A stretch of DNA of 64,000 nt, from positions 10,489,072-10,553,071 of the forward strand of contig CM030931.1 in assembly GCA_018136815.1 (NCBI GenBank), written 5' to 3'. Shown here one piece after another: positions 51,441-62,614 of the stretch. Positions within the stretch are counted from its first letter, which is position 1, and every line of letters begins with the position of its first letter. The notes beneath the pieces are model-generated. The model was not told the origin of the DNA and did no database searches. It saw only the letters and a list, made by a program, of their open reading frames with translations. This DNA comes from Isochrysis galbana (Eukaryota > Haptophyta > Isochrysidales > Isochrysidaceae). Position numbers and translations under genes: made by a program.

Positions 51441-52389
51441 CGTTCACTCTTTCCGCGGGGGGACTCTGGACGCAGAGGCGGTCGGGAACCGCGGGGGCAC
51501 CCCTGGGACCGGGGAAAATATTACCGTATATTGCGAAAACACTAACGTAAACAATCGAGGTCTTGGGGTCTCTCCGCTCCCCCGGGGCCCCCTCCCCCGG
51601 GTCCCCTCCTCCCCCTCTCATCGACCTACCAGAGAGAGACGGCTCCTACTGCCTGCCTCCCTCCTCCCTCCTCGCTCACCCTCCAGCTCTCTCCTCGCCC
51701 TCGTCTTCCTCACGATGGTGGCGACTCGGCGCGCATCGGTACGGTCCTCCGTCCTCTCGTCTCGTGCTCCTGCTCGCTGGTTTCGTTCGACTCGCTCGAC
51801 ACCGCCACCTGTCGACTGGACGCCGAGCGCAAGCGCTGCTCGCACGACTCGTTCCTCTTCCTGCTCCAAGGGCGCGGCGGAGGAGGCGGATCCTGTTCGC
51901 GTTCCTGATGCCGAGGAGGAGGCCCTTTCCCCGACCGATGAGGCCACCACCACCACCACCGACGAGGACTCCGGGCCTGTGGGAGGAGAAGAGGAGAACG
52001 AGGACTGTGCGTCGGACGCTCCAGGTCTTCTTGTTCCCATCGCGCGGGTTGCGGATGTCGAGGAGCCAGCCGAGTCGATGACCCTAAGAAAACAAATAAC
52101 ACTTTCGCTACCCGTCGCGGTGCCCCTGTGCCCTGTGGTGCCCCCATGGATTCCGACGACCTGGACCCCAATGTGAGGGAGGCTGCTGGCTTGGCGCCGC
52201 CCACCTCGCCCTCGCATGATGCCTCCGCTCCCGCGAGCGACGACCCGCCCCCGTTCGAGCCGAGCGGAGGCGAGCTGCAGGATAGCGTGCGGCGCGCTCG
52301 CCGATCGTCGATCGGCTGCGTAACGAAACATCTCTTATATGGCCAGTTTACGTAGTTGTGGGCCGCAGGGGCTACACACATGGAACGGG
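51441..52389 (+). other. Open frames of uncertain nature
   Basis: 51715-52176 opens MVATRRASVRSSVLSSRAPA and later EEADPVRVPDAEEEALSPTD; 52146-52355 opens MDSDDLDPNVREAAGLAPPT. Acidic and Ser/Pro-rich, like the N-termini of retroelement ORF1 proteins, and next to repeat K. No domain recognised. Confidence 0.3.
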
Positions 52390-52605
52390 TTGACATGCGC
52401 GCGCACGGCGTATCCGCGGGGGGACCGATGCACATCGCGCCGTGCCCATGCACGGCGTGCACCGATGTGATTAGCGAAGAAGCTTTGACGGCGTCTCTCT
52501 CTTATAATTTTAACAAGATCTAATGTTAAACAACTACAATACAACTGTGGACATTTGATCGCTCAATTCGACTGATGTCCCACTATTGACGGAACGACAC
52601 CTTGC
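52390..52605 (-). repeat. Dispersed repeat K, copy 2
   Basis: Reverse complement of 11727-11945, with gtcgttccgtcaa end and the atgtgcatcgg/gccgtgcg blocks. 52606-53419: short spacer; no gene seen. Confidence 0.6.
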
Positions 52606-53419
52606 CCGCCTCTTCCAACGGTCTTCGGTCTTCGGGTGGAAGATAGTGTGCTGTAGGGAGGGCGATGGCGACGGCGGCGAGGGTGAGGGCTGCCCCTTCA
52701 GTGGGCTTGCCACCCTCTCACGAGGCCGAAGGCGTGCATGCCGCGCGTTGGGCGAGGGGCCCACGGCAGCCAGAGCGTGCGCCCCGCGCGGCGCCCCATC
52801 CCGCTCAATATGCCTGGGCCGGAGCAATGTGCAATGTCAATGTGTGCTCACGCACACCACAACTGCTCCGCAGGGAAAGAGGAAAGCTAGACGCGCTTTG
52901 AGTGGACGATGGAGCGCAAGGTGCGAAAGGTGGCTGTGGCTGTGCTCATGGCTCATGGAGGTGGCCGCGGCGGGTGAGGCGGCTTTCAAGACCTTCAAGG
53001 ACGGCGTGGCCGCAGACGGCGACGCCCGCACGCCCGCACCCAGAAGGAGCCCCCCCCTCTTTCCCCTTTCCCCCGCACCCGCACCGCGCACCGCACCGCC
53101 TAATCGATAATCGAGCGGCACGCACAGCGCACAGATAGATTGTCTGTACACACACCTTCACTCACGCCATGTCGTCCGCCCATGTGCGCAACGGCAGGCA
53201 GGCGCACACCTGTACACGCCGGGCAAGGAGCAAGGTGAGCAAGGTGAGCCAGTGGCCAGTGGAGCACGACGACCCTGAGGAGGTGAGCAACCCCTACTAT
53301 GCTATTCTAATAAAAGAACTCCCGGAATAATTCCCCTTATAGATCCAAGCCCCAGTTCTCCCTCACCTTCCCCCCACCGCACGCGGGGCGTTCTCTCGCC
53401 GCGCGCCCGCTCCGGATCG

Positions 53420-54454
53420 ATGCTCCTCGCCCTCGCAGGCACCGCGCTCGCCCCAGCCCTCCTGCCGTCTCCGATGATAGGCCGCACGCTCAGTGTCACG
53501 GGGCCACCTAGCTCACGGCTGGCGCCTCCCACGATGGGCATCGACCAGGATGCCGAGGAGTGGATCAAGAGCAACCTCGGGCCTGTCAAGTCTCGTTCGC
53601 GGATGGGCGGCTCGGGCTGGGCTTCCTTCTCGAGGATCGCGGTCGAAGGCGAGGAGCGCGAGTACTTTGTGAAGACCTCGAATAGACCGTCCGATGTCAT
53701 GTTCCTGGGCGAGGCACTTGGCCTTCGTGCAATGTACGCGGCAAATGCCGTGCGCATCCCGGAGGTTGTCCACTTTGGCGACGGTATGCAGGGTGGCTCG
53801 TTCCTCATCATGGAGTATCTACCGCTCGGCGGCCGTGCTGACCCACGCAGCTTTGGACGCGCAATGGCCGAGATGCATCTTGCCGAACCTTTGGCGCCGG
53901 AGGCGAAGGAGGGCAAGTTTGGATTCGCTGTAGCGAACACCATTGGTGGAACAACACAGCCAAATAATTGGGATGATGACTGGGTGCGGTTCTTCCGCGA
54001 GCAGCGGATAGGGCACCAGGTCAAGCTTGCGGCGGACTCGCGCATGTCCAAACAATGGCAATTAGTTTTGGAAGCCACCGACAACCTAGAAAAGCTTTTC
54101 GTTGGAATCCGTGACGACATCAAACCCTCGGTGTTGCATGGGGATCTATGGTCCGGGAACATTGCATCAGCTGAGGGCAAGCCATGCATCTTTGATCCGG
54201 CAACCTACTATGGACATCACGAGGCCGAATGGGGGATGAGTTGGTGCGCCTCTCTTGGCCCTGCTTTTTGGGAAGGATACCGAGAGCTCATTCCCCAGGG
54301 CGAAGGCTTTAGAGATCGGGCCGTGTTGTACGAATTATACCACAAGCTCAATCATTACAATTTGTTTGGTGGTGGATATGGATCCGATGCACTCGGCCTG
54401 ATGTCTCAACTCGCGCGTATCGGAGACACGAAGCTGAAGGGCGTTGCTATGTAG
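53420..54454 (+). CDS. Fructosamine-3-kinase / ketosamine-3-kinase family
   Basis: 344 residues, ATG at 53420. The core from ~40 matches the FN3K family: WASFSRIAVEGEEREYFVKT (nucleotide-binding lobe with the ATP Lys in FVKT), SFLIMEYLPLGG (hinge), VLHGDLWSGN at ~238-247 (catalytic loop with Asp), FDPATYYGHHEAEWGMSW at ~258-275 (metal-binding DPA in place of DFG), and the closing YELYHKLNHYNLFGGGYG. These kinases phosphorylate sugar-amine adducts on proteins, which then decay and free the protein from glycation. The first ~38 residues (MLLALAGTALAPALLPSPMI) are an extension over the usual ~300, hydrophobic then Ser/Pro/Arg-rich, like an organelle-targeting leader. The redox Cys found in the P-loop of some plant members is absent here (GGSGWASFS). 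One exon. Confidence 0.9.
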   Translation: MLLALAGTALAPALLPSPMIGRTLSVTGPPSSRLAPPTMGIDQDAEEWIKSNLGPVKSRSRMGGSGWASFSRIAVEGEEREYFVKTSNRPSDVMFLGEALGLRAMYAANAVRIPEVVHFGDGMQGGSFLIMEYLPLGGRADPRSFGRAMAEMHLAEPLAPEAKEGKFGFAVANTIGGTTQPNNWDDDWVRFFREQRIGHQVKLAADSRMSKQWQLVLEATDNLEKLFVGIRDDIKPSVLHGDLWSGNIASAEGKPCIFDPATYYGHHEAEWGMSWCASLGPAFWEGYRELIPQGEGFRDRAVLYELYHKLNHYNLFGGGYGSDALGLMSQLARIGDTKLKGVAM

Positions 54455-54680
54455 AGAAGAGGGAAAGGAAAGGAGTCCCGACGGATGGCCTAGAATAGGC
54501 CTAGAAAGTGAAACTACGTGAGTTGTGGGTTGTACCATCCTATCACCCCGACTTAAATTAGTTGGCACGGGCTGTGTGGGTTGAGCCTTTCCCGTTCATT
54601 TCTCTCCGTCTCCGAAACCATCGTTATCGCCACGCTAATCACGATGGTATCGCCCTTGGGCTGCTCTCTCGCTCTTGCAA

Positions 54681-55262
54681 CAACTAAGTTTATACTTAGT
54701 TCGCCCATGGGGGGGCACGAGCCCCCCTCTCTCTCCACTCCTCCCCTGCCATGGGGGAGGAACCACCCACTCTCCTGGCACGCCTGATGGCCTGCCAGGA
54801 GCACACTGCCATGCTGACCCATCCCTCTCCCCACAGGCACGCCTGATTCGCCCGCCCTGGCCTGTTGTGGCCAGCCCATCCCTCTGAACAGCCCCTCCTC
54901 CCCCTGGGCCCCCCTGATCAGGACCCCCCAGCCAGCTCCAGTCGACCCGCAGGGGCTCGGGGCGCCAGCGAGGGAGAGGCAGGAGGGGCCAGGGCCATGC
55001 CCCAGCCTCGCCTGCCCCCTGAGCTGTGCTCCCAGGCCCCTGCAGGCCACCTGGGGACCTGAAGAGGGGCCGCAGGCGCGCGCCATGGGCCCCCGCCGCA
55101 GGGAAGAGAGGAGGAAAAGGGAAGAGGGAGGGGAGGGGGGAGCGGCAGCTCTCCCCTCCGGCAGATACGTGTCTTCTCGCCCCGTTTGGGTAAGAGAAGA
55201 CGGGGGCGCCAGAGCCAGGAGGGAAGGGCCGCGGCTCGCCGCGGCCACTCGCTCTAGCGAGG
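54681..55262 (+). mobile_element. Family A retroposon, copy 2
   Basis: Head CAACTAAGTTTATACTTAGT with ATG at 54707, then the GC-rich body (ccatgggggaggaaccaccc, tggcctgccaggag). The end at about 55262 (gccgcggctcgccgcggcc) matches 1350-1415 inverted. No target duplication found by eye. 54455-54680 is the 3' side of the kinase gene. Confidence 0.6.
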
Positions 55263-55275
55263 AAGTCGCGTTCCG

Positions 55276-55527
55276 TCAAAAGAGGGCCAGGTTAGATGGT
55301 CCTTCGTGCTCGGCTGCTTTGTGGCACCGAGGGCGACGTGGAGCGTCATCAGATGCGACCTGAAAGATCGCCGCAGTGTCTTGCAGATGCAAGAGATGCG
55401 AGGTGAACGTGGAAAACCCCCCAAGGAGATGGAAGAGGTAATCCTGGAAGGTCTCACTATTGGCTGTCTTCTTCCTGCACATCCGCAGTTCCTCAACAAT
55501 TTCGTACATAACGTTAGGATGCGACAT
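55276..55527 (-). CDS. Small open frame of unknown nature
   Basis: 83 residues, ATG at 55527: MSHPNVMYEIVEELRMCRKK, then FQDYLFHLLGGFSTFTSHLL. Natural composition, lying between two family A copies; possibly an exon of a gene broken by them. No domain recognised. Confidence 0.3.
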   Translation of the reverse strand: MSHPNVMYEIVEELRMCRKKTANSETFQDYLFHLLGGFSTFTSHLLHLQDTAAIFQVASDDAPRRPRCHKAAEHEGPSNLALF

Positions 55528-55627
55528 GCCGTGGCACTATTGGGTATTCGGCATTGTACCCATGGGTATCATGATCAGCTTTGCGCTCATCTTTGTAATA
55601 ATAATACTCATTGGAGGACAAATATCG

Positions 55628-56195
55628 AGGGGAGGGGGCAGTGCCCCCACCCCCCGGTATCACTCGGACACCTGGCCCGTGAGGCATCCCGACTTATCCT
55701 GTAAACAGGTGCGGGGCTTACCTATTTTCCGGTGAGCGGAGCTCTCGCTCCGCCCACCCCCTTCTCCGCGCTCTCTCTCCCCTCTCCTGCAGGCACGCGC
55801 GGTGGCGCGCCTGCGGCAGGCCTCCAGCTGCCCCTGGCGACCCCTGGAGGCTCCTGGAGGCCAGCTCTGGGGGCAGAGGAGGTTGGGGCTGGGCCCTTGC
55901 CTCCCCTGTCTCTCCCTCGCTGGCGCTCCTGAGCCTCTGGGGCCCCCAATCTGCACCTGTCTGCCTGTCGACCAGGGGGCAGGGGGGGTTGGAGCGATGG
56001 GCTGGTCACGAGGGGCCAGGATGGGCGAATGGGGCGAGCCTGTGGGGAAGGGAGTGGGTCAGTAGGGCAGTGCCCTCCTGGCAAGCCATCAGGCGTGTCA
56101 GGAGGATGAGTGGTTCCTCCCCCATGGCAGGGGAGGAGTGGAGAGAGGGAGGGGCTCGTGCCCCCCCATGGGGCAACCAAGTATAAACTTAGTTG
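55628..56195 (-). mobile_element. Family A retroposon, copy 3
   Basis: Minus strand: CAACTAAGTTTATACTTGG head, ATG at 56169, same body as copy 1 (~85-90% by eye over 500 bases). It then extends through ttacaggataag, gccaggtgtccgagtg and the G-hairpin to tcgatatttgtcctcc. Its 3' part differs from copy 1. Confidence 0.65.
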
Positions 56196-56624
56196 CACGG
56201 TTCGGTGTTTAGGTTCGGCCTAGATCGTAGTGTCTTACGCCCCCAACGTAAAGTAGCAAAGCGCCCGTGGACCGAGAGAGGGGAAGGGGGACATTCCTTC
56301 CGACGAGGCGTCTGCACATTCATTCAGAATGCTGGTCCCATGCAACGGCGAGTGAACACGCAGATTCTATTCACCCCCTCCTTCCTCTTGCTCCTCTCCT
56401 CCTCGCGCCGCTCGCCATTCGCTGGCATGGTAGTAGACAATGTGATAATGCATGTCGCGCATGCTATTTGCACTGCCTCCCATGGCTGCATCGGACCTTG
56501 CTCGTTGTCTTCGAAGGTCGCCCTTTTTTTTGAATGTCTCCCCTCTCACGAATATTTGGGCTATCCCATCGTGGCTAAGAGTCTGTCAGTCTTACCACAC
56601 CAAGTACAAAAGCGTATTACCAAA
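56196..56624. other. 3' spacer of the elongase-synthetase gene
   Basis: No feature recognised. Confidence 0.35.
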
Positions 56625-59600
56625 TCACTCCAAGCGGAATGTGCCATCTAGCAATTGTGTGCGCATTTGAGCCGTCATCTTGGTATAGGTCTTCTCCCGT
56701 GCAGAACGAATGTAGATCTCCTCGCCGATGCCATTATTCGAGGAAGAAATGCCGCGTGACGCAAGGGCTGCCTTCTTGGGTTTGAACGTCAGCGTTGTTT
56801 CAAGTTCATTTCGAGAGTCTCCTGTGGCACATCGAACAACGCGAAGGAACCGAGGGTGTGCGTGGCTTGGAAGCTCCTCCTCAAGCTTGCTATATATGAC
56901 GTGCAAGTCAGGATACGGAGTCGCTGCTTCCATGAAGATCGATGACATGCCGACACGACCATCACTGTTCGGAAGCTCGATGCCGTAAACCACTGCATGC
57001 GATTTTTGCAACACCGCCATGGAGCCGAGCACTGCTTCCACTTCAGACGTGGAGACGTTCTCTCCGCGGAATCTGCCGAGGCAAGTGATCGTGTGGGTGA
57101 AAGACGTTAAATCAAGCACGTGATTCGTGGCCTGCTCTCCCCCAACGGCCAACCACGGCTTCCTCGAAGCTCCCACCCCGCCCCACCCCAGCCCCCGGTA
57201 TCAATGCTCACTATCACACCTGAAGGTATCTCCCATCCTGTCGACAAAATAGACGAAGCCGGCTTCATCTGTGCGCAGCAAATCGCCCGTGCGAAACCAC
57301 GCGTCGCCATGCTTCGCCACATTGCGAACTAATCGCCTGGCCGTCGCCAATCGGTCGGTGTAGCCTGCGAAATTTCGCGATGCATCACGCTGATCTACCT
57401 TGCCTAGCAATTCGCCTGCCTCTCCTGGCTCACATTCGACACATAAGCCATCGGGTCGACGCATGAGCTCGCCTCCAGCAGTTCCATCATCGTCGGCCAG
57501 GCGAACCAACTTGACGGGATACAAAGGAGCCAGCAGAGGCGAGATGAAGCCGACCGCGCCTGGTTTATTCTCGGTGTTGGCAAGGTTGGCGTTCCCCTCG
57601 GTGGAGGCATACAATTCCCCGATTCGAGGCACCCTGAAGCGTTCTACAAATCGCGGCCACACATCCGGGCGCATTCCGTTGCCAAAAGCAAGCCGCACAC
57701 AATGAGACCGGTCGTATTCTGACGGCGGCGCTTGTAATAGGAAGCGGCACAGCTCACCGACGTATTGGACTAATGTGCATCGCGTAGTGGAGACGTCCTA
57801 CAAACCATGAGAGGTGCGCGGCGGCACCTGGGACTCAGCCGATGCTTTCGCAAGAGGGCACACGCGAGGTTTGGAGGACAAGTGCGTCAATACAGACTCA
57901 CCTTCCAAAAGCGGCTCGCTGAGAAACTTTTCGCAAGGATAAGTGGAATGCCGAGCCACCAGCAAAGAGAGACGGCTCCGAAGGCGGCAGTATGGCACAT
58001 CGGCAGGCAGCAGTACAATCGATCATTCGAGTTCAAATCAAACATATACGTGATGACAATTGCGGAGAAGAATCGCACGTGCGTCAGCTTGGCCGCCTGA
58101 TGAGGCGAGAACAGAGGGAAGAGTTGGGAGAGGGGACGGGTAAACATGAAGAGACTCGACCTCCCACAATAAAAGCGGTCAAGCGTTTCGGTGGCACTAC
58201 ACCCATCATGGAGGTTTACAACATGCGAAGAAAGCTGCACACACCTTGGGCATTCCCGTCGTCCCAGATGTAAAGATGAAGACCAGTGGATCGGTAGCAC
58301 GTGTCGTAGCCGGAGCAGGGAGCGCGTCCCAGTCCACTCTGGCGACGTCAGGCAGAATCATCGGCAATGCCCACGTTGGAAGGGCTGGAGATGTGACGCT
58401 ATCTGAGACGCACCCAAGCGAAAAGAGCAAATAGAATCGACAGTCCGTTCGCTTCGCCGCAGCCGGAGCAAGGCGTTCAGCGGAACCATGGTCAAAGATG
58501 ATGGCCTGGACGTTGCATTCCGCGAGGGCGTGCGACAGCGACGAGCCGCGCAATCCCGTGTGGAGTAGCGCGGTGGGGATGTGTACTCGTGCTAAGCCAA
58601 GCCAAGTCACAAGGTGCTCGGGGCGGTTGGCTGAGATGAGCCCGACAGGCTCACCCGGCCGAAGCTGGCTCTCATAACGAGCCCACGACCCGAGACGCGC
58701 GGACAGTGCATCAAGCTCTGAGTAGCTCCATTCGTGTCCCTCGAAGAGCAGCGCCGGTCTTGAGCCATACTTTGCGACCGTCTCGTTCCAATAATCAGCA
58801 GTTGTGAAGCCTCCACGGGACGCCTTGAGCCTCAGGTTGAGTTGACGGGTTGCCTTGACAAGTCTTAAGACAAAGGCAAAGTCGCGTGGTGCTCCAGCGG
58901 CCAAAGACGGCACCCTCCGTGCCCACTTTAGACCCCGCTTGACCCAAGTATTGGCTCGTGAATTCATTTTCGCCAGCATCGGCTTATCAAACAAGGCTGC
59001 ATAGCCGATGACAATGGGGATGACGATCGTCGTAATTGCAGCAACGAGTGGGAAGACGAGGAGAGCTGTCGTGATGAGAAGCGGCAAGCCGAGGACAAGC
59101 GTGGGAGGAATAGCAAATACGCAGGCCAAGATCTTGACGACGCGGAAGAGGCGCGCAAGTGGTGGCTGTCCCGGTGCCATGGCGTCAAGAGGTACTTCCA
59201 ACAAGGCGGCTGCTTCGGCCTCGTATGGGGTGGGATTGCATGTTGACATGGCTCTAGCGTGCTGCAATGATGAGCTTCCTTCATCGCTCGGTGTTAGTGT
59301 GCGTTCACCGGAATTTTGCACCTCCTCTGGGGGGGCCGTAGCCGTCGGGCTTCCCTTCTTCTCGTGGTAGGTTGCGAGGTAGAATCGTGAGAACAGGTAG
59401 AGCAGTATCAGATTGCCGACGTATCCTCCCAAGACGATGATATCATCCCCGCCGTCACATCCGCGCTCGAAGATGAGCGGTGGCCAGGATGCAACCGGCT
59501 GCATATGAGGTGATCGCACGTGCATCACCCAGTAGTAGGTGCCGCCTATCAGTCCGCATGAAAATTGGAAAATCTGCAGCCGTGTGATCTGCTTCTTCCA

Positions 59601-60336
59601 TACCTCAGATGGTCTGCGAATAAGCATGGGAGGTGAGGGCGAGTCATCCTTCCAAGTTTGCTCGGATGTTCATGGCTTCGAAGGCATTCGCAAGAAAGCA
59701 TCGCAGTGAGGATGTGCTATGGGTTGTGCTGCGTCACCGCAGATGAAGCGCGGAGAGAGTGAAGTACGAGTACATAACGATGTGTACAAAGCCGTTGATA
59801 ATGGTTAAAGCCACCAGCGAGATCGAGACACGCCCCTGGAAAAGTGCCGCCATGAGCGGAGGCATCATCGCATGGTGAAACGCGTGCAGGAATATCACGC
59901 GTTTCCCACGAGAGATGAGCAGCACTGTGTCCAAGAGCTCCCAGTACTTGGACAGGTAGAATATGTAACACCACCCGTGCAATGGGCCGTCGAGCGGCGC
60001 TGGTGTGGCCGCCTGTGGGCCTTGCGGGAGTGGCGGGCATAGGAAGTTGTGTATGCCCGACTGGTACAGCTTGATCCCCAAGTAGTACGATCCCGAGGCG
60101 CACGCTACCACCGAGAATGCCGCGAGGAGCGCATTGTGCAGCACGGCCGCCACGTCGAGCACTGCAGAAGGAGCGAGGGGCTTCCGGAGCCGCCGCTGGT
60201 TGTGCGCGGCGCATGCGAGGAGGTAGAGGGTGGAAAGGACAGCTGGTCCTCTCACGTGCATGAGCGGCAGCGTGCCATCCCACGCGAACCGTGCCACGCC
60301 GCCGTTCGCGTACCAGCGGGGGAGCGAGGAGAGCAT
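56625..60336 (-). CDS. Fused ELO fatty-acid elongase and FATP-type acyl-CoA synthetase (five exons, 1062 residues)
   Basis: Exons (minus): 60336-59738, 59613-58245, 58096-57902, 57797-57220, 57072-56625. All four introns are GT-AG and phases agree (2, 0, 0, 2). Residues 1-290 are an ELO condensing enzyme: KYWELLDTVLLISRGK (130-145), FLHAFHHAMM with the HxxHH box (151-155), NGFVHIVMYSYF, VWKKQITRLQIFQF, then GNLILLYLFSRFYLATYHEK. After a Ser/Pro linker, residues ~340-1062 are a FATP/VLACS: hydrophobic N-terminal segments, FIFTSGTTGMPK (AMP-binding P-loop, 645-656), DRLYCCLPMCHTAA, YASTEGNANLANT, and GDTFRFRGENVSTSEVEAVL (family motif). Exon 2 (59613-58245) spans the join in one open frame. ELO elongates acyl-CoA with malonyl-CoA in the ER; the synthetase makes acyl-CoA, so the two steps are consecutive. 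Confidence 0.88.
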
Positions 60337-60339
60337 CGC

Positions 60340-61100
60340 GGCTCGAGGGGGGGGGGGAGAAGGGGGGGGGGGGGGGGGGGCTGACCCGGGGGAAGGAGGG
60401 GGGGGGGGGGAAGCAGACAATATGAGTGTGATTATAGAGACTATTTCAAGGTGATTACGTGAGGATATATGTTAAGTAGAGAAGAGAAGGAGAAGGAGGT
60501 CTTGTCAGTCTTTCCCGGGTGATTAGGTGAGAATGTGCGTCAAGTAGAGAAGAGAAGGAGAAGGAGGTCTTGAGAGTCTTTCTTACATGCATATGGCCAT
60601 CGAATCAGAGAGAAGCGGGAAGGAGGGAAGGGGGGGGGGAGAGGATCCGTGGAAATAGAGAGGAGGAGGAGAGAGAGAGAGGAGGAGAGATGTAAGAGAG
60701 AGAGAGAGAGAGGGAGAGAGGGAGGGGGCGGGGGGGGGGGGGAGAGCGAGAGAGCGAGAGAGCGAAAGAGAGGGAGAGAGAGAGAGAGGGAGGGAGGGAG
60801 GGAGAGAGAGGGAGGGAGGGAGGGAGAGAGAAGAGCAGGAGAGAAGAGAGTACAAGTGATAGAGCGCGAGGAGAGGAGAGAGAGAGGGGAAGGAGGTGGG
60901 CCACGAAGCCGAGGAGACGAAGAGAGGCCCATCAGTCCCAAAAATAGACGCGGCGGAGCGGTGGGGCAGCAGTCCAAAGAAATGGCGCCGATGAAGAGAC
61001 GACGACCCTCACAGGGTTCTTCTTGTGGCAGTATGAGTATAAGCTCAGTGTCATGTCTTATGGGCTACCGGGCCGCATGGACAACGGAGCCAGAGGAGTA
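60340..61100. repeat. G, GA and GAGG low-complexity tracts with a duplicated 70-base block
   Basis: 60360-60410 runs of G just upstream of the start codon. gattacgtgagga.. aagtagagaagagaaggagaaggaggtcttg occurs at 60451-60507 and 60521-60572. 60650-60890 is (GA)n/(GGGA)n. 60891-61100: nothing. Confidence 0.75.
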
Positions 61101-61502
61101 GGGCGGTCAAACACTATTTTTAACTTCTAAGGGTGTTAAAATGAAAAAGTCAGGGTTGAGGGAATACACCAAAGTTAAAACGGTAGTGTGTGTCGGAGCG
61201 AAGCTCGAAGCTCGTTTGCTCTTTGCTCTTTGGTAACGAGCCGAGATGGCGCATGGCGCACCGGTGGCTAGCGCGGAGCACGATTCACGATTCCACTGGG
61301 GAGCCCGGAACGGGCCCATCGGTAGCCCGGTCACTCACTATGGGGGTGCGGAGGGCACGAGGGCACCAGCTACAATGGGTAAATGAAGGGCTAAATAAAG
61401 AAAAAAACCTTTTAATATTCTCGCCTCACACGTGGCACTGGGTAACGCTACCCCGCAGCCACGCCCATTCCCCTTCCTCGCCCTCATTTCCCGCCTTGCG
61501 GC
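61101..61502. repeat. Repeat debris with family A-type tail and ALAAGA-type piece
   Basis: 61101 gggcggtcaaacactatttttaa is an end motif shared with 19752 and 35026. 61250-61340 (minus strand) resembles the ORF-start block at 13840-13900. 61410-61440 holds the ccttttaatattctc tail motif, inverted. Confidence 0.5.
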
Positions 61503-62310
61503 AACTCCCCAGTGGGCGCGGGTCGCGAGCCGCACTCCCTGGCCCGATTGGGCCTGCTCTCGTACTGACTCCCCCCCCCATCCCTGGTCGCCAGGCAGAC
61601 AGGGGCCTCTGGGCGGCACCCAGGGCCAGCGAGGCAAGCGTGGGAGAGGCAGGGGGGGCCAGGGGCTGGACCCCAGCCTCCACTGCCCCCTGAGCTGCCC
61701 AGGCTGGCCCTCTGGATGCCCCCAAAGGACCTCTGAGAGCAGGCCGTGGCGCGCCGCATGGCGACGCGCCGCAGGGAGAGAGGCGGATGAGAGCGATGCG
61801 AGGGAGAGGGGGGGATTTGCACCCCCCCCGATGGAGTGTGGTGAGAAACGAGCCCCGTTTGCGTTAGCAAGCGGGCGGAGAGGGGCGGCTGGCGACAGGA
61901 GGGGGATGAGGAGGGAGAGGCTCAAGACGCCTATGGGGACCCTTGTGGCAAGTACCTCAAGGCGCAGTCTCTTATTTCTCGAGGATCGCTCGCGGCGAGA
62001 GCTGTAAGGGCCGTTCTTCTTTTTTGACGAGAGGTTCCTCCCCCTCCCCCCCCCCGGTGCTTTTTCCCGGAGAGTCGCCCGACGTAGGTCGGTCCGCCTC
62101 AATGGGTTTTCCCTCACTCATTGTAGCGTGTGGGGAGTTATAATGGGAGCCGGGGGTTTGCGAGGGGGGAGATTCGTAGGGGTGCATATTCGTATGTGTC
62201 TAGTGACAACGCACGTCAAGGCGTACGGCGTACGGGCAGGTGCGCTGAGGGGTGTCGTGATAGTACCGGGCTAGTGGGAGTAGTGGTACTAACGCTCAGT
62301 TGTTTTATTA
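61503..62310 (+). mobile_element. Family D retroposon, copy 2 (5' truncated)
   Basis: Matches 46110-46880 of copy 1, including the tail ggtactaacgctcag, followed by ttgttttat. It lacks the head and first ~140 bases. Confidence 0.7.
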
Positions 62311-62614
62311 TCCCTCCCTGCCCCCCCCCCCCTCCTAGCCTGTGAGCCCGAGCCCTCACTCACTGCCCACGCACACACACTTCTCATTGCACCATTTCGC
62401 CGTCATGCAGGCGTACCAAGTCCAAGCGGCTCTCCTCTTGAGGTACGAGGTACAATGACCGTGACGTGGCGTGACGTGCTAAGGTTTATGATTCGTTTAC
62501 TATGTTGCTTGTGCTTGTACACAGACGTAATCCATAACATTCACACTCTCTCTATCTCTATTTGCATACACATACATACATACATGCTGCATGCTGCATA
62601 CAATATAGCGCGAT
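62311..62614. other. Unassigned
   Basis: C run at 62320-62335 and short AT-rich repeats (catacatacatacatgctgcatgctgc) at 62570-62600. Confidence 0.4.

Noticed and set aside
53302-54189. 295-codon minus-strand frame
   Set aside because: It overlaps the kinase gene, whose motifs fix the plus strand.
59627-59629. ATG at 59627 as the start of a stand-alone FATP gene
   Set aside because: It lies in the last bases of intron 1 (cttattcgcag); the downstream residues are the ELO C-terminus, which needs exon 1.
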